Shown here piece after piece: positions 43,396 to 52,777 of a DNA stretch of 64,000 nucleotides. The translations under genes were made by a program, and so were the position numbers. The notes below the pieces were generated by a model. It was not told the DNA's origin, made no database searches, and saw only the letters and a program-made list of their open reading frames with translations. Position 1 is the first letter of the stretch, and each line of letters opens with the position of its first letter. Source of the stretch: Paracoccus sp. (in: a-proteobacteria) (GTDB lineage: Bacteria > Pseudomonadota > Alphaproteobacteria > Rhodobacterales > Rhodobacteraceae); NCBI GenBank assembly GCA_030538425.1, contig JAUNTZ010000007.1, forward strand, positions 18,086 to 82,085, in the 5' to 3' direction.

Positions 43396-46300
43396 TCATT
43401 CCGCCGCATGGCGGGTCGGACGGCCGCCCTCGCGGAACTCGGCCAGAAGCGCCTCTCGACGCCGGGCGGCCTGCTCGGCGGCCTGTTCCTTGATGATGCC
43501 ATAGCCGCGCACGTCCAGAGGCAGGCGGGCCAGATCGCGCAGCACCTCGATATTCGCGTCACTGGCCTGCGGCAGAAGGCTGCGCATATCGCCCTCAAAC
43601 TCGGCAATCGCGGCGCGTTCATGGCGGCGCTCGGCGGTGTAGCCGAACGGGTCGAACATGCCGCCGCGCAGCCCCTTCATCCGCGAGAGCAGGCGGAAGA
43701 GCGGTAGCACCCAAGGCCCGAACTCACGCTTTTTGGGGCGGCCCGAGGGGTCGCGGCCCGGCAGGGTCGGGGGGGCGAGATGGAAGGAGATGCGGGTATC
43801 ACCCTCAAAGGTTTCAGCCAGTTTGTCGGCAGTTTGCAGATGCAGCCGCGCGACCTCATATTCGTCCTTATAGGCCAGGAGCTTATAGTAACCCTCAGCG
43901 ACATCTGCGCGGATCGCCTCGGGGGCCATGGCGACCAGATCGCGGAACCGTGCGGCCAGTGCCTCATCCTGATAATCGACCAGACGCGCGGCGCGATATT
44001 CGATGGGGTCGGGGCGCGCGGCCTCACCCTCAGGCGCAAGCAGGCGCGCGACGCCCAGATGATCGGTCATCGCCCATCGGCCAATCGCAAAGGCGCGTTG
44101 GTTCTCGGCCACCTTGGCACCGTTGAGCTCAATCGCGGTCAGGATCGCCTCTTCGCTCAGCGGGATCAGCCCCTGCTGCCAGGCTGCGCCAAGCACCAGC
44201 ATGTTCGAATAGATCGAGTCGCCAAGTGCCTTGAGCGCAAGCTGCGACGCATCAAAGAACGCCACGCCCTCGGCCCCCAGCCGCGCCTCAAGCGACATTT
44301 TCAGCCGGTCCGCCGGGATCTGGAAATCGCGGTTGGTGGTGAATTCGCCGGTGATGATCTCATGATCGTTGACCACCGCGCCGGTGCGGCCATGGGTCAT
44401 CAGCCCGATGGTTTTCGCCCCCGCCGTGACGACCAGATCGCCGCCGATGATGCAATCCGCCTCACCCACCGCGACGCGGATTGCGGAGATATCCTCAGGC
44501 CGGTTGGCAAGCCGCAGATGGATATGCACCGCGCCGCCCTTCTGGGCCAGACCCGCCATCTCCATCATGCCCGCGCCCTTGCCGTCGATATGGGCCGCCT
44601 GTGCCAGAACCGCGCCGATGGTGACGACGCCCGTGCCGCCCACGCCGGTGATGACAAGGTTATGCGTGCCGCTGATCTGGGGCAGGGTCGGCGCGGGCAG
44701 GTCGGGCAGGTCCATCGCCGCCGCGCGCGGTTTGCGCAGCTTGCCGCCCCGCACCGACACAAAGGACGGGCAGAAGCCTTTGACGCAGGAGTAATCCTTG
44801 TTGCACGACGACTGATCAATCGCCCGCTTGCGGCCCAGTTCCGTGTCAAGCGGCACGACCGAGACACAGTTCGACTGGACCGAGCAATCGCCGCAGCCTT
44901 CGCAGATATCGGGGTTGATCCAGACGCGGCGATCCGGGTCGGGGAAGTCACCCTTCTTGCGGCGGCGCCGCTTCTCCGCCGCACAGGTCTGGATGTAGAT
45001 AATCGCCGAGGTGCCGCCCAACTCCTCCAGTTCCTTCTGGATGTTCAGCATCTTGTCGCGGGTCTCAAACCGCATGCCGGACGGAAACGCGCTTTGGGCG
45101 ACATCCTCTTTTTCGTCATAGACGACGATCACCGGCTTGACCCCCATCGCGACCAGTTCATGCGCGATTTGGGGCGCGGTCAGCTCACCCTCATTGGGCT
45201 GGCCGCCGGTCATGGCGACCGCGTCGTTGAACAGCACCTTGTAGGTAATCGAGGTTTTCGCCGCGACCGCCGCGCGGATCGCCAGAATGCCCGAATGGTT
45301 ATAGGTGCCGTCACCAAGGTTCTGGAACACATGGTTGCGGGTCGAGAACGGCGCCTCACCGACCCAGTTCACGCCCTCACCGCCCATCTGGGTGAAGCCG
45401 GTCGTCTCACGGTCCATCCATTGCACCATATAGTGACAGCCGATGCCCGCATAGGCGCGGCTGCCCTCGGGCAGGCGGGTCGAAGTATTATGCGGACAGC
45501 CCGAGCAGAACCACGGCGTGCGCGTAGTGATCTCGGGGGCGTTGTCATTGCGCCGCGCCTCGGTCAGCCGGGTGAGACCTGCGCGCAGGCTTTCGGTGCC
45601 GCGCCCTTCCTCGATCAGGATGCCGCCCAGTTTTTCGGCAATCATCACCGGATCAAGCGCATAGCGGGTCGGGAACACCTCTTCGCCGGTGCGGTCATGG
45701 TGCCAGCCGATGACACGGCGGCCATGGCGGTTGTCGAAAATCGCCTCTTTGACCTGAACCTCGATCAGCTTGCGCTTTTCCTCGATCACGACGATCAGGT
45801 CGAGCGGTTCGGACCATTCCTGAAACGACTTCATATCCATCGGGAAGGTCTGGCCGATCTTGTAGGTCGAGATGCCCAGCCGTTCGGCCTCTGCCTCACC
45901 GATGCCCAGCAGAGACAGCGCATGGGTCAGATCCAGCCAGTTCTTGCCCGCCGCGACAAAGCCGATCTTGGCGCTGCCATTGCCCCAGACCTTGCGGTCG
46001 ATGCGATTGGCGCGGGCAAAGGCTTCGGCGGCGAACCGCTTGTAGTCGATCATCCGCGCCTCTTGCGCGACGGGCGTATCGCCCAGGCGGATGTTCAGCC
46101 CACCCTCGGGCATCTGGAATTCGGGCGTGGTGAAGTTCAGCCGGAACGGGTCGCCATTGACCACCGAGGTCGCCTCGACCGTGTCCTTCATCGTCTTGAG
46201 CCCGGCCCAGACGCCCGCAAAGCGCGACATGGCAAAGCCGTAAAGCCCAAAGTCGAGGATCTCTTGCACGCCCGCAGGCGACAGCACCGGAATATAGGCA

Positions 46301-46803
46301 TCGACCATCGCCCAGTCGGATTGATGCAGCACCGAGGACGATTCGCCGGTGTGATCGTCGCCCATCGCCATCAGCACCCCGCCGTGACGGCTGGAGCCCG
46401 CCATATTGGCGTGGCGCATCACGTCGCCGGTGCGGTCCACGCCCGGCCCCTTGCCATACCACAGCCCGAACACGCCGTCGAACTTGCCCTCACCGCGCAA
46501 CTCGGCCTGCTGGCTGCCCCACATCGAGGTCGCGGCAAGGTCTTCGTTCAAGCCGGGCTGGAACAGAATATCGTTGGCCTTGAGCAGCTTGTCGGACTTC
46601 ATCATCTGAAGATCGACGCCGCCAAGCGGGCTGCCACGATAGCCAGAGACAAGCCCCGCCGTGTTCAGCCCCACCGCGCGGTCGCGGGCCTTTTGCATCA
46701 GCATCAGCCGGACAAGCGCCTGAGTGCCGTTCAGCAGGACGGTGGATTTTTCCAGATCGAAACGATCTGCAAGCGAAAACGCACGGTGTTGTTCGACGCC
46801 CAT
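43396..46803 (-). CDS. Fused indolepyruvate ferredoxin oxidoreductase (IorAB-type)
   Basis: The 1135-residue protein combines IorA- and IorB-like parts. It oxidatively decarboxylates aryl pyruvates (from aromatic amino acids) to aryl-CoA with reduction of ferredoxin. The N-terminal half has the pyruvate-type pyrophosphate domain with GYRGSPLGGVDLQM (about 52). TPP-domain elements include TPWFCSGCPHNTSTRLP (about 435). A ferredoxin-like cysteine cluster is NPDICEGCGDCSVQSNC (about 630), continuing with CNKDYSCVKGFC. The C-terminal gamma domain starts with VITGVGGTGVVTIG. ATG 46803 follows AGGGAGGG; upstream codons of the frame are rejected. A LysR regulator is divergent. Confidence 0.93.
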   Translation of the reverse strand: MGVEQHRAFSLADRFDLEKSTVLLNGTQALVRLMLMQKARDRAVGLNTAGLVSGYRGSPLGGVDLQMMKSDKLLKANDILFQPGLNEDLAATSMWGSQQAELRGEGKFDGVFGLWYGKGPGVDRTGDVMRHANMAGSSRHGGVLMAMGDDHTGESSSVLHQSDWAMVDAYIPVLSPAGVQEILDFGLYGFAMSRFAGVWAGLKTMKDTVEATSVVNGDPFRLNFTTPEFQMPEGGLNIRLGDTPVAQEARMIDYKRFAAEAFARANRIDRKVWGNGSAKIGFVAAGKNWLDLTHALSLLGIGEAEAERLGISTYKIGQTFPMDMKSFQEWSEPLDLIVVIEEKRKLIEVQVKEAIFDNRHGRRVIGWHHDRTGEEVFPTRYALDPVMIAEKLGGILIEEGRGTESLRAGLTRLTEARRNDNAPEITTRTPWFCSGCPHNTSTRLPEGSRAYAGIGCHYMVQWMDRETTGFTQMGGEGVNWVGEAPFSTRNHVFQNLGDGTYNHSGILAIRAAVAAKTSITYKVLFNDAVAMTGGQPNEGELTAPQIAHELVAMGVKPVIVVYDEKEDVAQSAFPSGMRFETRDKMLNIQKELEELGGTSAIIYIQTCAAEKRRRRKKGDFPDPDRRVWINPDICEGCGDCSVQSNCVSVVPLDTELGRKRAIDQSSCNKDYSCVKGFCPSFVSVRGGKLRKPRAAAMDLPDLPAPTLPQISGTHNLVITGVGGTGVVTIGAVLAQAAHIDGKGAGMMEMAGLAQKGGAVHIHLRLANRPEDISAIRVAVGEADCIIGGDLVVTAGAKTIGLMTHGRTGAVVNDHEIITGEFTTNRDFQIPADRLKMSLEARLGAEGVAFFDASQLALKALGDSIYSNMLVLGAAWQQGLIPLSEEAILTAIELNGAKVAENQRAFAIGRWAMTDHLGVARLLAPEGEAARPDPIEYRAARLVDYQDEALAARFRDLVAMAPEAIRADVAEGYYKLLAYKDEYEVARLHLQTADKLAETFEGDTRISFHLAPPTLPGRDPSGRPKKREFGPWVLPLFRLLSRMKGLRGGMFDPFGYTAERRHERAAIAEFEGDMRSLLPQASDANIEVLRDLARLPLDVRGYGIIKEQAAEQAARRREALLAEFREGGRPTRHAAE

Positions 46804-46840
46804 CAGGCCCTCCCTGCCTTTTAGGTTGGATGGGGCATCA

Positions 46841-46861
46841 TAGGTCAGAAACATTGACCTA
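46841..46861. promoter_or_regulatory. Candidate LysR operator between ior and lysR
   Basis: TAGGTCA at 46841-46847 and TGACCTA at 46855-46861 are a perfect inverted repeat with a 7-base spacer. It fits the T-N11-A pattern of LysR-type sites and is 38 bases upstream of the oxidoreductase start. Confidence 0.55.
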
Positions 46862-46953
46862 ACAAGCTTTTCCTTGGCGTGTTTTCCTTGCTCTGAGGCG
46901 CGCTTAACTCTATGACATGACTGTATTTCAAGCGACTGTTGGAAGGATGTCCG

Positions 46954-47847
46954 ATGGATTGGGACAAGTTGAGAATCTTCCACGCCGTTGCGGATGCGGG
47001 CAGCCTGACCCATGCGGGCGACGCGCTGCACCTGTCGCAATCGGCGGTCAGCCGGCAGATTCGCGGGCTTGAGGAACAGCTGGGCGTGACCCTGTTCCAC
47101 CGCCATGCGCGCGGTCTGATCCTGACCGAACAGGGTGAGCTGCTGTTCGACGCCACCTCAGCCATGGCGCGCAAGCTGGATGCGACCTCAGCCCGGCTGC
47201 GCGACAATGAGGATACCGTCTCGGGCGAGTTGCGCGTGACCACGGCGACGGGCTTCGGCACGCTCTGGCTGGTGCCGCGGCTGAAGAAACTCTATCAGCT
47301 TTACCCCGAACTGAAGATCGAGCTTATGCTTGAGGAGCGGGTGCTGGATCTGGCCATGCGCGAGGCCGATGTGGCGATTCGGATGAAAGAGCCCTCGCAG
47401 GCCGATCTGATCCGCCGCCGCCTGCTGAATATCAGGATGCGGCTTTATGCCACACGCAGCTATCTGGCCGAGGCGGGCCGCCCCGCCACGATTGAGGACG
47501 TGACCGCGCATCGGATCATCTGTCAGGCGCCCAATGCCTCACAGGTCAGCGCGGGTTACCAACTGACCCAGCTTCTGCTGGCGCAAAGCCCGCGCTCCAC
47601 GCTGATGGTGAACAATTATTTCGGCGTCTTGCAGGCGGTGCTGGCCGATATGGGTATCGGCGTGCTGCCCGACTATCTGGTCGCGGATTTCCCCGATCTT
47701 GTGCAGATTTTCGACGATACCCAATCGGGCGAAGTCCCGGTCTTTCTCGCCTATCCTGAAGAGCTGCGTTCATCGCGTAAAGTCACCGCCTTCCGCGATT
47801 TCGTGGTCGAAGAGATCCAGTCCTACCGCAAGACACGCGGCGCCTGA
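46954..47847 (+). CDS. LysR-family transcriptional regulator
   Basis: The 297-residue protein has the N-terminal winged helix (DWDKLRIFHAVADAGSLTHA, then LHLSQSAVSRQIRGLEEQLG) and a periplasmic-binding-like effector domain to the end. Because it is divergent from the indolepyruvate oxidoreductase and a palindrome lies between them, it probably controls that gene in response to an aromatic metabolite. That is inferred. GGAAGGA precedes ATG 46954 by about 6 bases. Confidence 0.92.
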   Translation: MDWDKLRIFHAVADAGSLTHAGDALHLSQSAVSRQIRGLEEQLGVTLFHRHARGLILTEQGELLFDATSAMARKLDATSARLRDNEDTVSGELRVTTATGFGTLWLVPRLKKLYQLYPELKIELMLEERVLDLAMREADVAIRMKEPSQADLIRRRLLNIRMRLYATRSYLAEAGRPATIEDVTAHRIICQAPNASQVSAGYQLTQLLLAQSPRSTLMVNNYFGVLQAVLADMGIGVLPDYLVADFPDLVQIFDDTQSGEVPVFLAYPEELRSSRKVTAFRDFVVEEIQSYRKTRGA

Positions 47848-47874
47848 GCGGCCCGCAATCGGGCTGACCCATGG

Positions 47875-47897
47875 CTTTCTTCTGTGGCCAAATACTC
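47875..47897. repeat. Dispersed intergenic element, copy 2
   Basis: CTTTCTTCTGTGGCCAAATA ending in CTC follows the LysR gene. It is the reverse-complement form of copy 1 with two changes. Confidence 0.55.
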
Positions 47898-48019
47898 CGG
47901 GGTCCGGGGCTGGCCCCGGTCGGTCGCGCACCAAAGCGTCGCACAGCCGCGTGAGCCCCGGCCCGGTGACTGGCGCCTTGGCGGGCGGGGCGTTAAGATG
48001 CGCGGGCAAGGAGGCCAGA

Positions 48020-49984
48020 ATGATCGCAGAACTCGGGCATTTCGCCATGATCCTCGCCATGGGCGTGGCATTGTTTCAGACCATCGTTCCGCTGATCGGG
48101 GCGCAGACGGGCCGTGTTCAGTGGATGGATGCGGGCAGGCCCGCAGCCCTTGCGCAATTCCTGCTGCTGCTGATGTCATTCGGGGCGCTGACGATTGCCT
48201 TTGTGACCTCGGATTTCTCGGTCCAACTCGTCTATCAGAACTCGCACACGCTCAAGCCGATGATCTACAAGATCTCGGGCGTCTGGGGGAACCATGAGGG
48301 TTCCATGCTGCTTTGGGTGCTGATCCTTGCGCTGTTCGGGGCCGCCGCCGCCGTGTTCGACCAGAACCTGCCGCCGCGTCTGCGGGCGCGGGTTTTGTCG
48401 GTGCAGGGCGCGATTGGCGTGGCATTTCTGGCCTTTATCATCTTTACCTCGAATCCGTTCCTGCGCATCGAGGTGCCGGCCTTTGACGGGCGCGACCTCA
48501 ACCCGCTGCTGCAAGACCCCGGCCTCGCCTTCCATCCGCCCTTTCTCTATCTGGGCTATGTGGGCCTGAGCATGGCGTTCTCCTTCGCCGTCGCAGCCCT
48601 GATCGAGGGCCGCGTCGATGCGGCATGGGCGCGGTGGGTGCGGCCATGGACCTTGGCGGCATGGGTGTTTCTGACCATCGGCATCGCGCTTGGCTCGTGG
48701 TGGGCCTATTACGAACTGGGCTGGGGCGGGTTCTGGTTCTGGGACCCGGTTGAGAATGCCAGCTTCATGCCATGGCTGATCTCCGCCGCGCTGCTCCATT
48801 CCGCCATCGTCGTGGAAAAGCGTGAGGCGCTGAAAAGCTGGACCATCCTTCTGGCAATCATGGCCTTTGGCTTTTCGCTGATCGGGGCGTTCATCGTGCG
48901 CTCGGGCGTGCTGACCTCGGTTCATGCCTTCGCCACGGACCCTGAACGGGGCGTGTTTATCCTTGGCATTTCGGTGTTCTTCATCGGCGGCGCGCTGACG
49001 CTTTATGCGGCGCGCGCGGGCGCCATGCAGGCCAAGGGCGTGTTTGCCCCGGTCTCACGCGAAGGGGCGCTGGTGCTGAACAATATCCTGCTGGCGGTGG
49101 CCTGTTTCGTGGTGTTCATCGGCACGATGTGGCCGCTGATTGCGGAAATGATCTCGGGCCGGGTGCTGTCGGTGGGCCCGCCCTTCTTTGAGAAAGCCTT
49201 CACCCCGTTCATGATCGCGCTGGCGCTTGTGCTGCCGTTGGGCGCGATGCTGCCGTGGAAACGAGGGGTCGTGACCCGCGCGATGCGCCCGCTTTGGGGC
49301 GCGCTGGCGCTGGCTTTGGCGGCGGGAGCTTTGGCCTTTGCGGTCTCGACCGGGCGGTCGGGGCTCGCGGTGATCGGCACCGCGCTGGGCGTCTGGCTGG
49401 TGGCCGGATCGGCGGCGGAACTGTGGTTCCGCACCGGCAATTCGGGCCTCTCGCGGTTGCTGCGCCTGCCGCGCGCCGATTGGGGCAAGGCGGTCGCCCA
49501 TGCCGGGCTGGGCATCACCTTTATCGGCATCAGCCTGCTGATGGCATGGGAGATCGAGGATATCCGCGTCGCCCAGGTCGGCGAAACCTTTGAGGTGCAG
49601 GGCTATCACATCACCCTTGCCGATGTCAGCGACACTGAGGGGCCGAACTATAACACCACCATGGCGCGCATGGAGATCACACGCAACGACCGCCCCATAG
49701 CCACGCTTTACCCCGAAAAGCGGTTCTATCAGGTCCAAGGCATGCCCACGACAGAGGCGGCCATCGACAACGGGATCTGGCGCGACCTTTATCTGGTGAT
49801 CGGTGACCCGCAACAGGGCGGCGGCTGGGCGGTGCGCACCTATATCAAGCCCTTCGCGAACTGGATCTGGGCAGGCTGCATCATCATGGCGCTTGGCGGC
49901 TTTATCTCACTGTCGGACCGGCGCTATCGCGTGGCCGCAGGCTCGGCCCGTCGCGCCCGCACCGTGCCGCAACCGGCGGAGTGA
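48020..49984 (+). CDS. ccmF: Cytochrome c maturation heme lyase CcmF
   Basis: CcmF works with CcmH to attach heme to CXXCH motifs of cytochrome c in the periplasm. The 654-residue protein has about 15 membrane helices. The tryptophan-rich WWD motif is visible as WGGFWFWDPVENASFMPWL (about 233). PPFLYLGYVGLSMAFSF and the large periplasmic domain near the C-terminus are also typical. AAGGAGG ends 4 bases before ATG 48020. ccmH follows directly, its stop and start overlapping or nearly so. Confidence 0.96.
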   Translation: MIAELGHFAMILAMGVALFQTIVPLIGAQTGRVQWMDAGRPAALAQFLLLLMSFGALTIAFVTSDFSVQLVYQNSHTLKPMIYKISGVWGNHEGSMLLWVLILALFGAAAAVFDQNLPPRLRARVLSVQGAIGVAFLAFIIFTSNPFLRIEVPAFDGRDLNPLLQDPGLAFHPPFLYLGYVGLSMAFSFAVAALIEGRVDAAWARWVRPWTLAAWVFLTIGIALGSWWAYYELGWGGFWFWDPVENASFMPWLISAALLHSAIVVEKREALKSWTILLAIMAFGFSLIGAFIVRSGVLTSVHAFATDPERGVFILGISVFFIGGALTLYAARAGAMQAKGVFAPVSREGALVLNNILLAVACFVVFIGTMWPLIAEMISGRVLSVGPPFFEKAFTPFMIALALVLPLGAMLPWKRGVVTRAMRPLWGALALALAAGALAFAVSTGRSGLAVIGTALGVWLVAGSAAELWFRTGNSGLSRLLRLPRADWGKAVAHAGLGITFIGISLLMAWEIEDIRVAQVGETFEVQGYHITLADVSDTEGPNYNTTMARMEITRNDRPIATLYPEKRFYQVQGMPTTEAAIDNGIWRDLYLVIGDPQQGGGWAVRTYIKPFANWIWAGCIIMALGGFISLSDRRYRVAAGSARRARTVPQPAE

Positions 49985-49989
49985 CCTTC

Positions 49990-50451
49990 ATGCGCAAGCT
50001 GCTGACCCTGATTGCCCTGATCCTGACCATGGCCGCGCCTGCGGTCGCGGTGCAGCCTGATGAGGTGCTGGACGATCCGCGCCTTGAAAGCCGCGCCCGC
50101 GATATCTCACGCAACCTGCGCTGCCCGGTCTGTCAGGGTGAGAATATCGACGAATCGAACGCCCCGATCAGCCGCGACCTGCGGCTTTATGTGCGCGAAC
50201 GGCTGGTCGCGGGCGATAGCGACCGGCAGGTTGTCGATGCGGTGACAGATCGCTTTGGTGAGTTCGTCCTGTTCGAGCCGCGCGCCGAGGGGGTGAATAT
50301 CCTGCTTTATCTGGCCGGCCCGATCATGGCGCTGATTGCCGCCGTTTTGGGCTGGCGGTTCCTGCGCGCGCGGCGCAATGCGCACGAGCCGGTGACCAAG
50401 GGCCTCAGCCCCGAGGAAAAGGCGCGGCTGGACGAAATCATGCGCGGTTGA
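49990..50451 (+). CDS. ccmH: Cytochrome c maturation protein CcmH (thioredoxin-like Ccl2)
   Basis: The 153-residue protein has a signal peptide (LLTLIALILTMAAPAVA), the redox motif LRCPVCQGENI (CXXC, about 45) and a C-terminal membrane helix (ILLYLAGPIMALIAAVLGW). It reduces apocytochrome thiols for heme ligation. An alternative GTG start at 49981 overlaps the ccmF stop; ATG 49990 is equally possible. It is co-transcribed with ccmF. Confidence 0.94.
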   Translation: MRKLLTLIALILTMAAPAVAVQPDEVLDDPRLESRARDISRNLRCPVCQGENIDESNAPISRDLRLYVRERLVAGDSDRQVVDAVTDRFGEFVLFEPRAEGVNILLYLAGPIMALIAAVLGWRFLRARRNAHEPVTKGLSPEEKARLDEIMRG

Positions 50452-50516
50452 CGCGCGGTCGCCCCTTTTCGCGGGCTGCGCGACAGGTCATGCTGGCCGC
50501 AAAAGGGGGGCTTCGC

Positions 50517-51287
50517 ATGAGCTATCAGACAATCGGCTTTTCCACCCGTGACGGCATCGCCACGCTTATGCTGAACCGGCCTGCGGTGATGAACGCGCTC
50601 AGCTCACGGATGCGGGCCGAGATCACTGAGGCGCTGACCACCATTTCTGACGATGTGCGCTGTGTCGTGATGACGGGCGCGGGCGCGGCCTTTTGTTCGG
50701 GGCAGGACCTGACCGACGCCGCTGCCGCCGCCGATATCGAGGGCACGCTGCGGCGCGAATATGAACCCATGTTGCGCGCCGTGACCGAATGCCGCTCGCC
50801 GGTGATTGCCGCTGTGAACGGCGTGGCGGCGGGGGCGGGGGCCAATCTGGCGCTGTCAGCCGATGTGGTGATCGCGGTCGAAAGCGCGGCTTTCGTGCAG
50901 GCCTTCACCAAGATCGGGCTGATCCCCGATGCGGGCGGCACATGGTCGTTGCCGCGCATGGTCGGGCAGGCCCGCGCCTTGGGGATGATGATGTTCGCCG
51001 ACAAGATCCCCGCCGCGCAGGCCGCCGAATGGGGGATGATCTGGCAAGCCGTCCCCGAGGCTGATTTCGTGGCCACCGTCACCGCCCGCGCCCGCGCTTT
51101 GGCCGACGGGCCGACCGGCGCTTTTCTGTCGGTGCGCGAACTGGTCAGGGCCTCGGCCACCAACAGCCTTGATGTGCAGCTAGAGGCAGAGGCGGCGGCG
51201 CAGGGCCGCGCCGGTCGCAGCGCCGATTTTCGCGAAGGCGTCGCGGCTTTCCTTGAAAAACGCGCCCCCCGCTTTACCGGACGCTAA
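50517..51287 (+). CDS. Enoyl-CoA hydratase/isomerase family protein (PaaG-like)
   Basis: The 256-residue crotonase-fold protein has GAGAAFCSGQDL (about 61) and AAVNGVAAGAGANLALSADV (about 100) forming the oxyanion hole. FTKIGLIPDAGGTWSLPRMV (about 138) contains the Asp found in PaaG, the isomerase that converts ring epoxides to oxepin-CoA in phenylacetate breakdown. No other paa genes are adjacent, so the pathway is uncertain. ATG 50517 follows a GGGGGG ribosome site. It starts 65 bases after ccmH. Confidence 0.85.
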   Translation: MSYQTIGFSTRDGIATLMLNRPAVMNALSSRMRAEITEALTTISDDVRCVVMTGAGAAFCSGQDLTDAAAAADIEGTLRREYEPMLRAVTECRSPVIAAVNGVAAGAGANLALSADVVIAVESAAFVQAFTKIGLIPDAGGTWSLPRMVGQARALGMMMFADKIPAAQAAEWGMIWQAVPEADFVATVTARARALADGPTGAFLSVRELVRASATNSLDVQLEAEAAAQGRAGRSADFREGVAAFLEKRAPRFTGR

Positions 51288-51343
51288 GGAACCCGCGCCC
51301 CCTGCTGCCGGTTGGTTTGCAACGCAACCAACAGGAGGACATC

Positions 51344-51814
51344 ATGTCCGACGACCACCGCAAGCAATTCTGGGACCGTCTTGAAAGCATCCGCACCGGG
51401 ATGCTGGAAATTGACGGGCGGTTCCTGCCCATGTCCCATAATCTCGCCCCCGAGGATGGCAATATCTGGTTCATCACCGCCCAGGGCACCGCCATGGCCG
51501 ACGCCGCTGCGGCGGGCGAAACGGCGCGCTATGTTATCTCGGGCGACGGGAACGGGCTTTACGCCTCGATCAATGGCGGGCTTGAGATCTCGAACGATCC
51601 CGAACGGCTGGAGCAGGTCTGGAACTTCATCGCCTCCAGCTGGTTCGAGGACGGCAAGCGCGACGACGATCTGGTTCTGATCCGCTATCGCCCTGCGAAT
51701 GCTGAGGTCTGGCTGACCGGCAAAAGCGGTCTGGGCTTCCTCTATCAGGTCGCCAAGGCGCATGTGACCGGCGACAAGCCCGATATGGGTGTCCATACGC
51801 TGCTGACCTTCTGA
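51344..51814 (+). CDS. Pyridoxamine 5'-phosphate oxidase-fold protein (general stress protein 26-like)
   Basis: The 156-residue protein has the split-barrel flavin fold. DRLESIRTGMLEI and NIWFITAQGTAMADA are the first strands, ARYVISGDGNGLYASINGG the next, and IRYRPANAEVWLTGKSGLGF the C-terminal part. Such proteins bind FMN or F420; in bacteria they are linked to stress, without a proven reaction here. CAGGAGG lies 6 bases before ATG 51344. A bidirectional terminator follows. Confidence 0.85.
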   Translation: MSDDHRKQFWDRLESIRTGMLEIDGRFLPMSHNLAPEDGNIWFITAQGTAMADAAAAGETARYVISGDGNGLYASINGGLEISNDPERLEQVWNFIASSWFEDGKRDDDLVLIRYRPANAEVWLTGKSGLGFLYQVAKAHVTGDKPDMGVHTLLTF

Positions 51815-51833
51815 TCACTCGGGTCGCAACGCA

Positions 51834-51862
51834 AAAGGCCGGGCGTTTGCCCGGCCTTTCTT
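51834..51862. terminator. Bidirectional terminator
   Basis: AAAGGCCGGGC (51834-51844) and GCCCGGCCTTT (51849-51859) form an 11-bp stem with a GTTT loop, with T-rich tracts on both strands. It sits between the convergent stress-protein and OmpA genes. Confidence 0.9.
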
Positions 51863-51874
51863 TAATGCGCCGAC

Positions 51875-52540
51875 TCAGCGGGTCGGACGGATGATGATCT
51901 CGACGCGACGGTTCTGCGCGCGGCCCTGCGCGGTGTCGTTCGAGGCGATGGGCTGGGTCAGGCCGCGACCGACAGCCGCCAGACGGTTGGCCGGAACGCC
52001 CGCAGCGGTCAGGATACCCACCACCGATTGCGCGCGGCGCTGCGACAGATCAAGGTTATGCGCGGCCGAGCCGGTATTGTCGGTGTGGCCGATCACTTCC
52101 ACGCGGCTGTTGGGGTATTGCTGCAGGTTGCGGGCCAAGGCGTAAAGGTCGTTCTGGGCCTGACCCGAGACAGCGGCACTGTCGGTGGCGAACAGGATGC
52201 CCTCGGGCATGACGACGCGCAGGTGATCGCCCGCATTGACGATCTGCACGCCGGGCGAGGTCATGGTCTGTTGCAGCGAACGCGCCTGCTGGTCAAGGAT
52301 ATTGCCCGCAACGGCACCCGCCGCCGCGCCAAGGATCGCGCCGCGCGCCGCATCGCGGGTCCGGCCCGAGCTGTCATCATCGCGCGTCGCGCCATAGATC
52401 GCGCCCGCAGCAGCGCCCGCAAGCGCGCCTTGCTGAGTGCGGCTCAGCGTGGTGCCGGTATTGCCGAATTCATCGGTGGCGCAGGCGGTCAGGGCCAGCA
52501 GGCTGGCGGCGCCAACGATAAGCGAGGAACGGAGTTTCAT
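51875..52540 (-). CDS. OmpA-family lipoprotein with glycine-zipper segment
   Basis: The 221-residue product has a lipoprotein signal (IVGAASLLALTAC, lipidated Cys20) and a glycine-zipper region (ALAGAAAGAIYGA and GAILGAAAGAVAGN, about 38 to 80). The C-terminal OmpA-like peptidoglycan-binding domain is from about 105. GHTDNTGSAAHNLDLSQRRA and NRRVEIIIRP are its hallmarks. It resembles small outer-membrane lipoproteins that link the envelope to murein. ATG 52540 has GGAAAGG upstream; the extended frame to 52660 is rejected. Confidence 0.9.
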   Translation of the reverse strand: MKLRSSLIVGAASLLALTACATDEFGNTGTTLSRTQQGALAGAAAGAIYGATRDDDSSGRTRDAARGAILGAAAGAVAGNILDQQARSLQQTMTSPGVQIVNAGDHLRVVMPEGILFATDSAAVSGQAQNDLYALARNLQQYPNSRVEVIGHTDNTGSAAHNLDLSQRRAQSVVGILTAAGVPANRLAAVGRGLTQPIASNDTAQGRAQNRRVEIIIRPTR

Positions 52541-52777
52541 GGTGATGCCTTTCCGAATGGTGCAAGTCCAGGTGATGCAAATGCGCCCGGCCTCTGGCGC
52601 CGGGCTGGCAAACTGCCAAACAACGCGCGGATGGTGGCATAAGTTCCCCGGCCCGGCCATAGGGGTGGCCCACTAGCCTGCTGAAATCGCATCACATATC
52701 AGCGACAGGCGGATCACGGCGCAGCACGGCGCGGTGATCGGCTTGATTATCGCGCCCGGGCGTTGCATCAGGGCCGC

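Noticed and set aside
43780-46824. A 1014-codon plus-strand open frame
   Set aside because: It is antisense to the indolepyruvate oxidoreductase, which has clear cofactor motifs. The plus frame has none.
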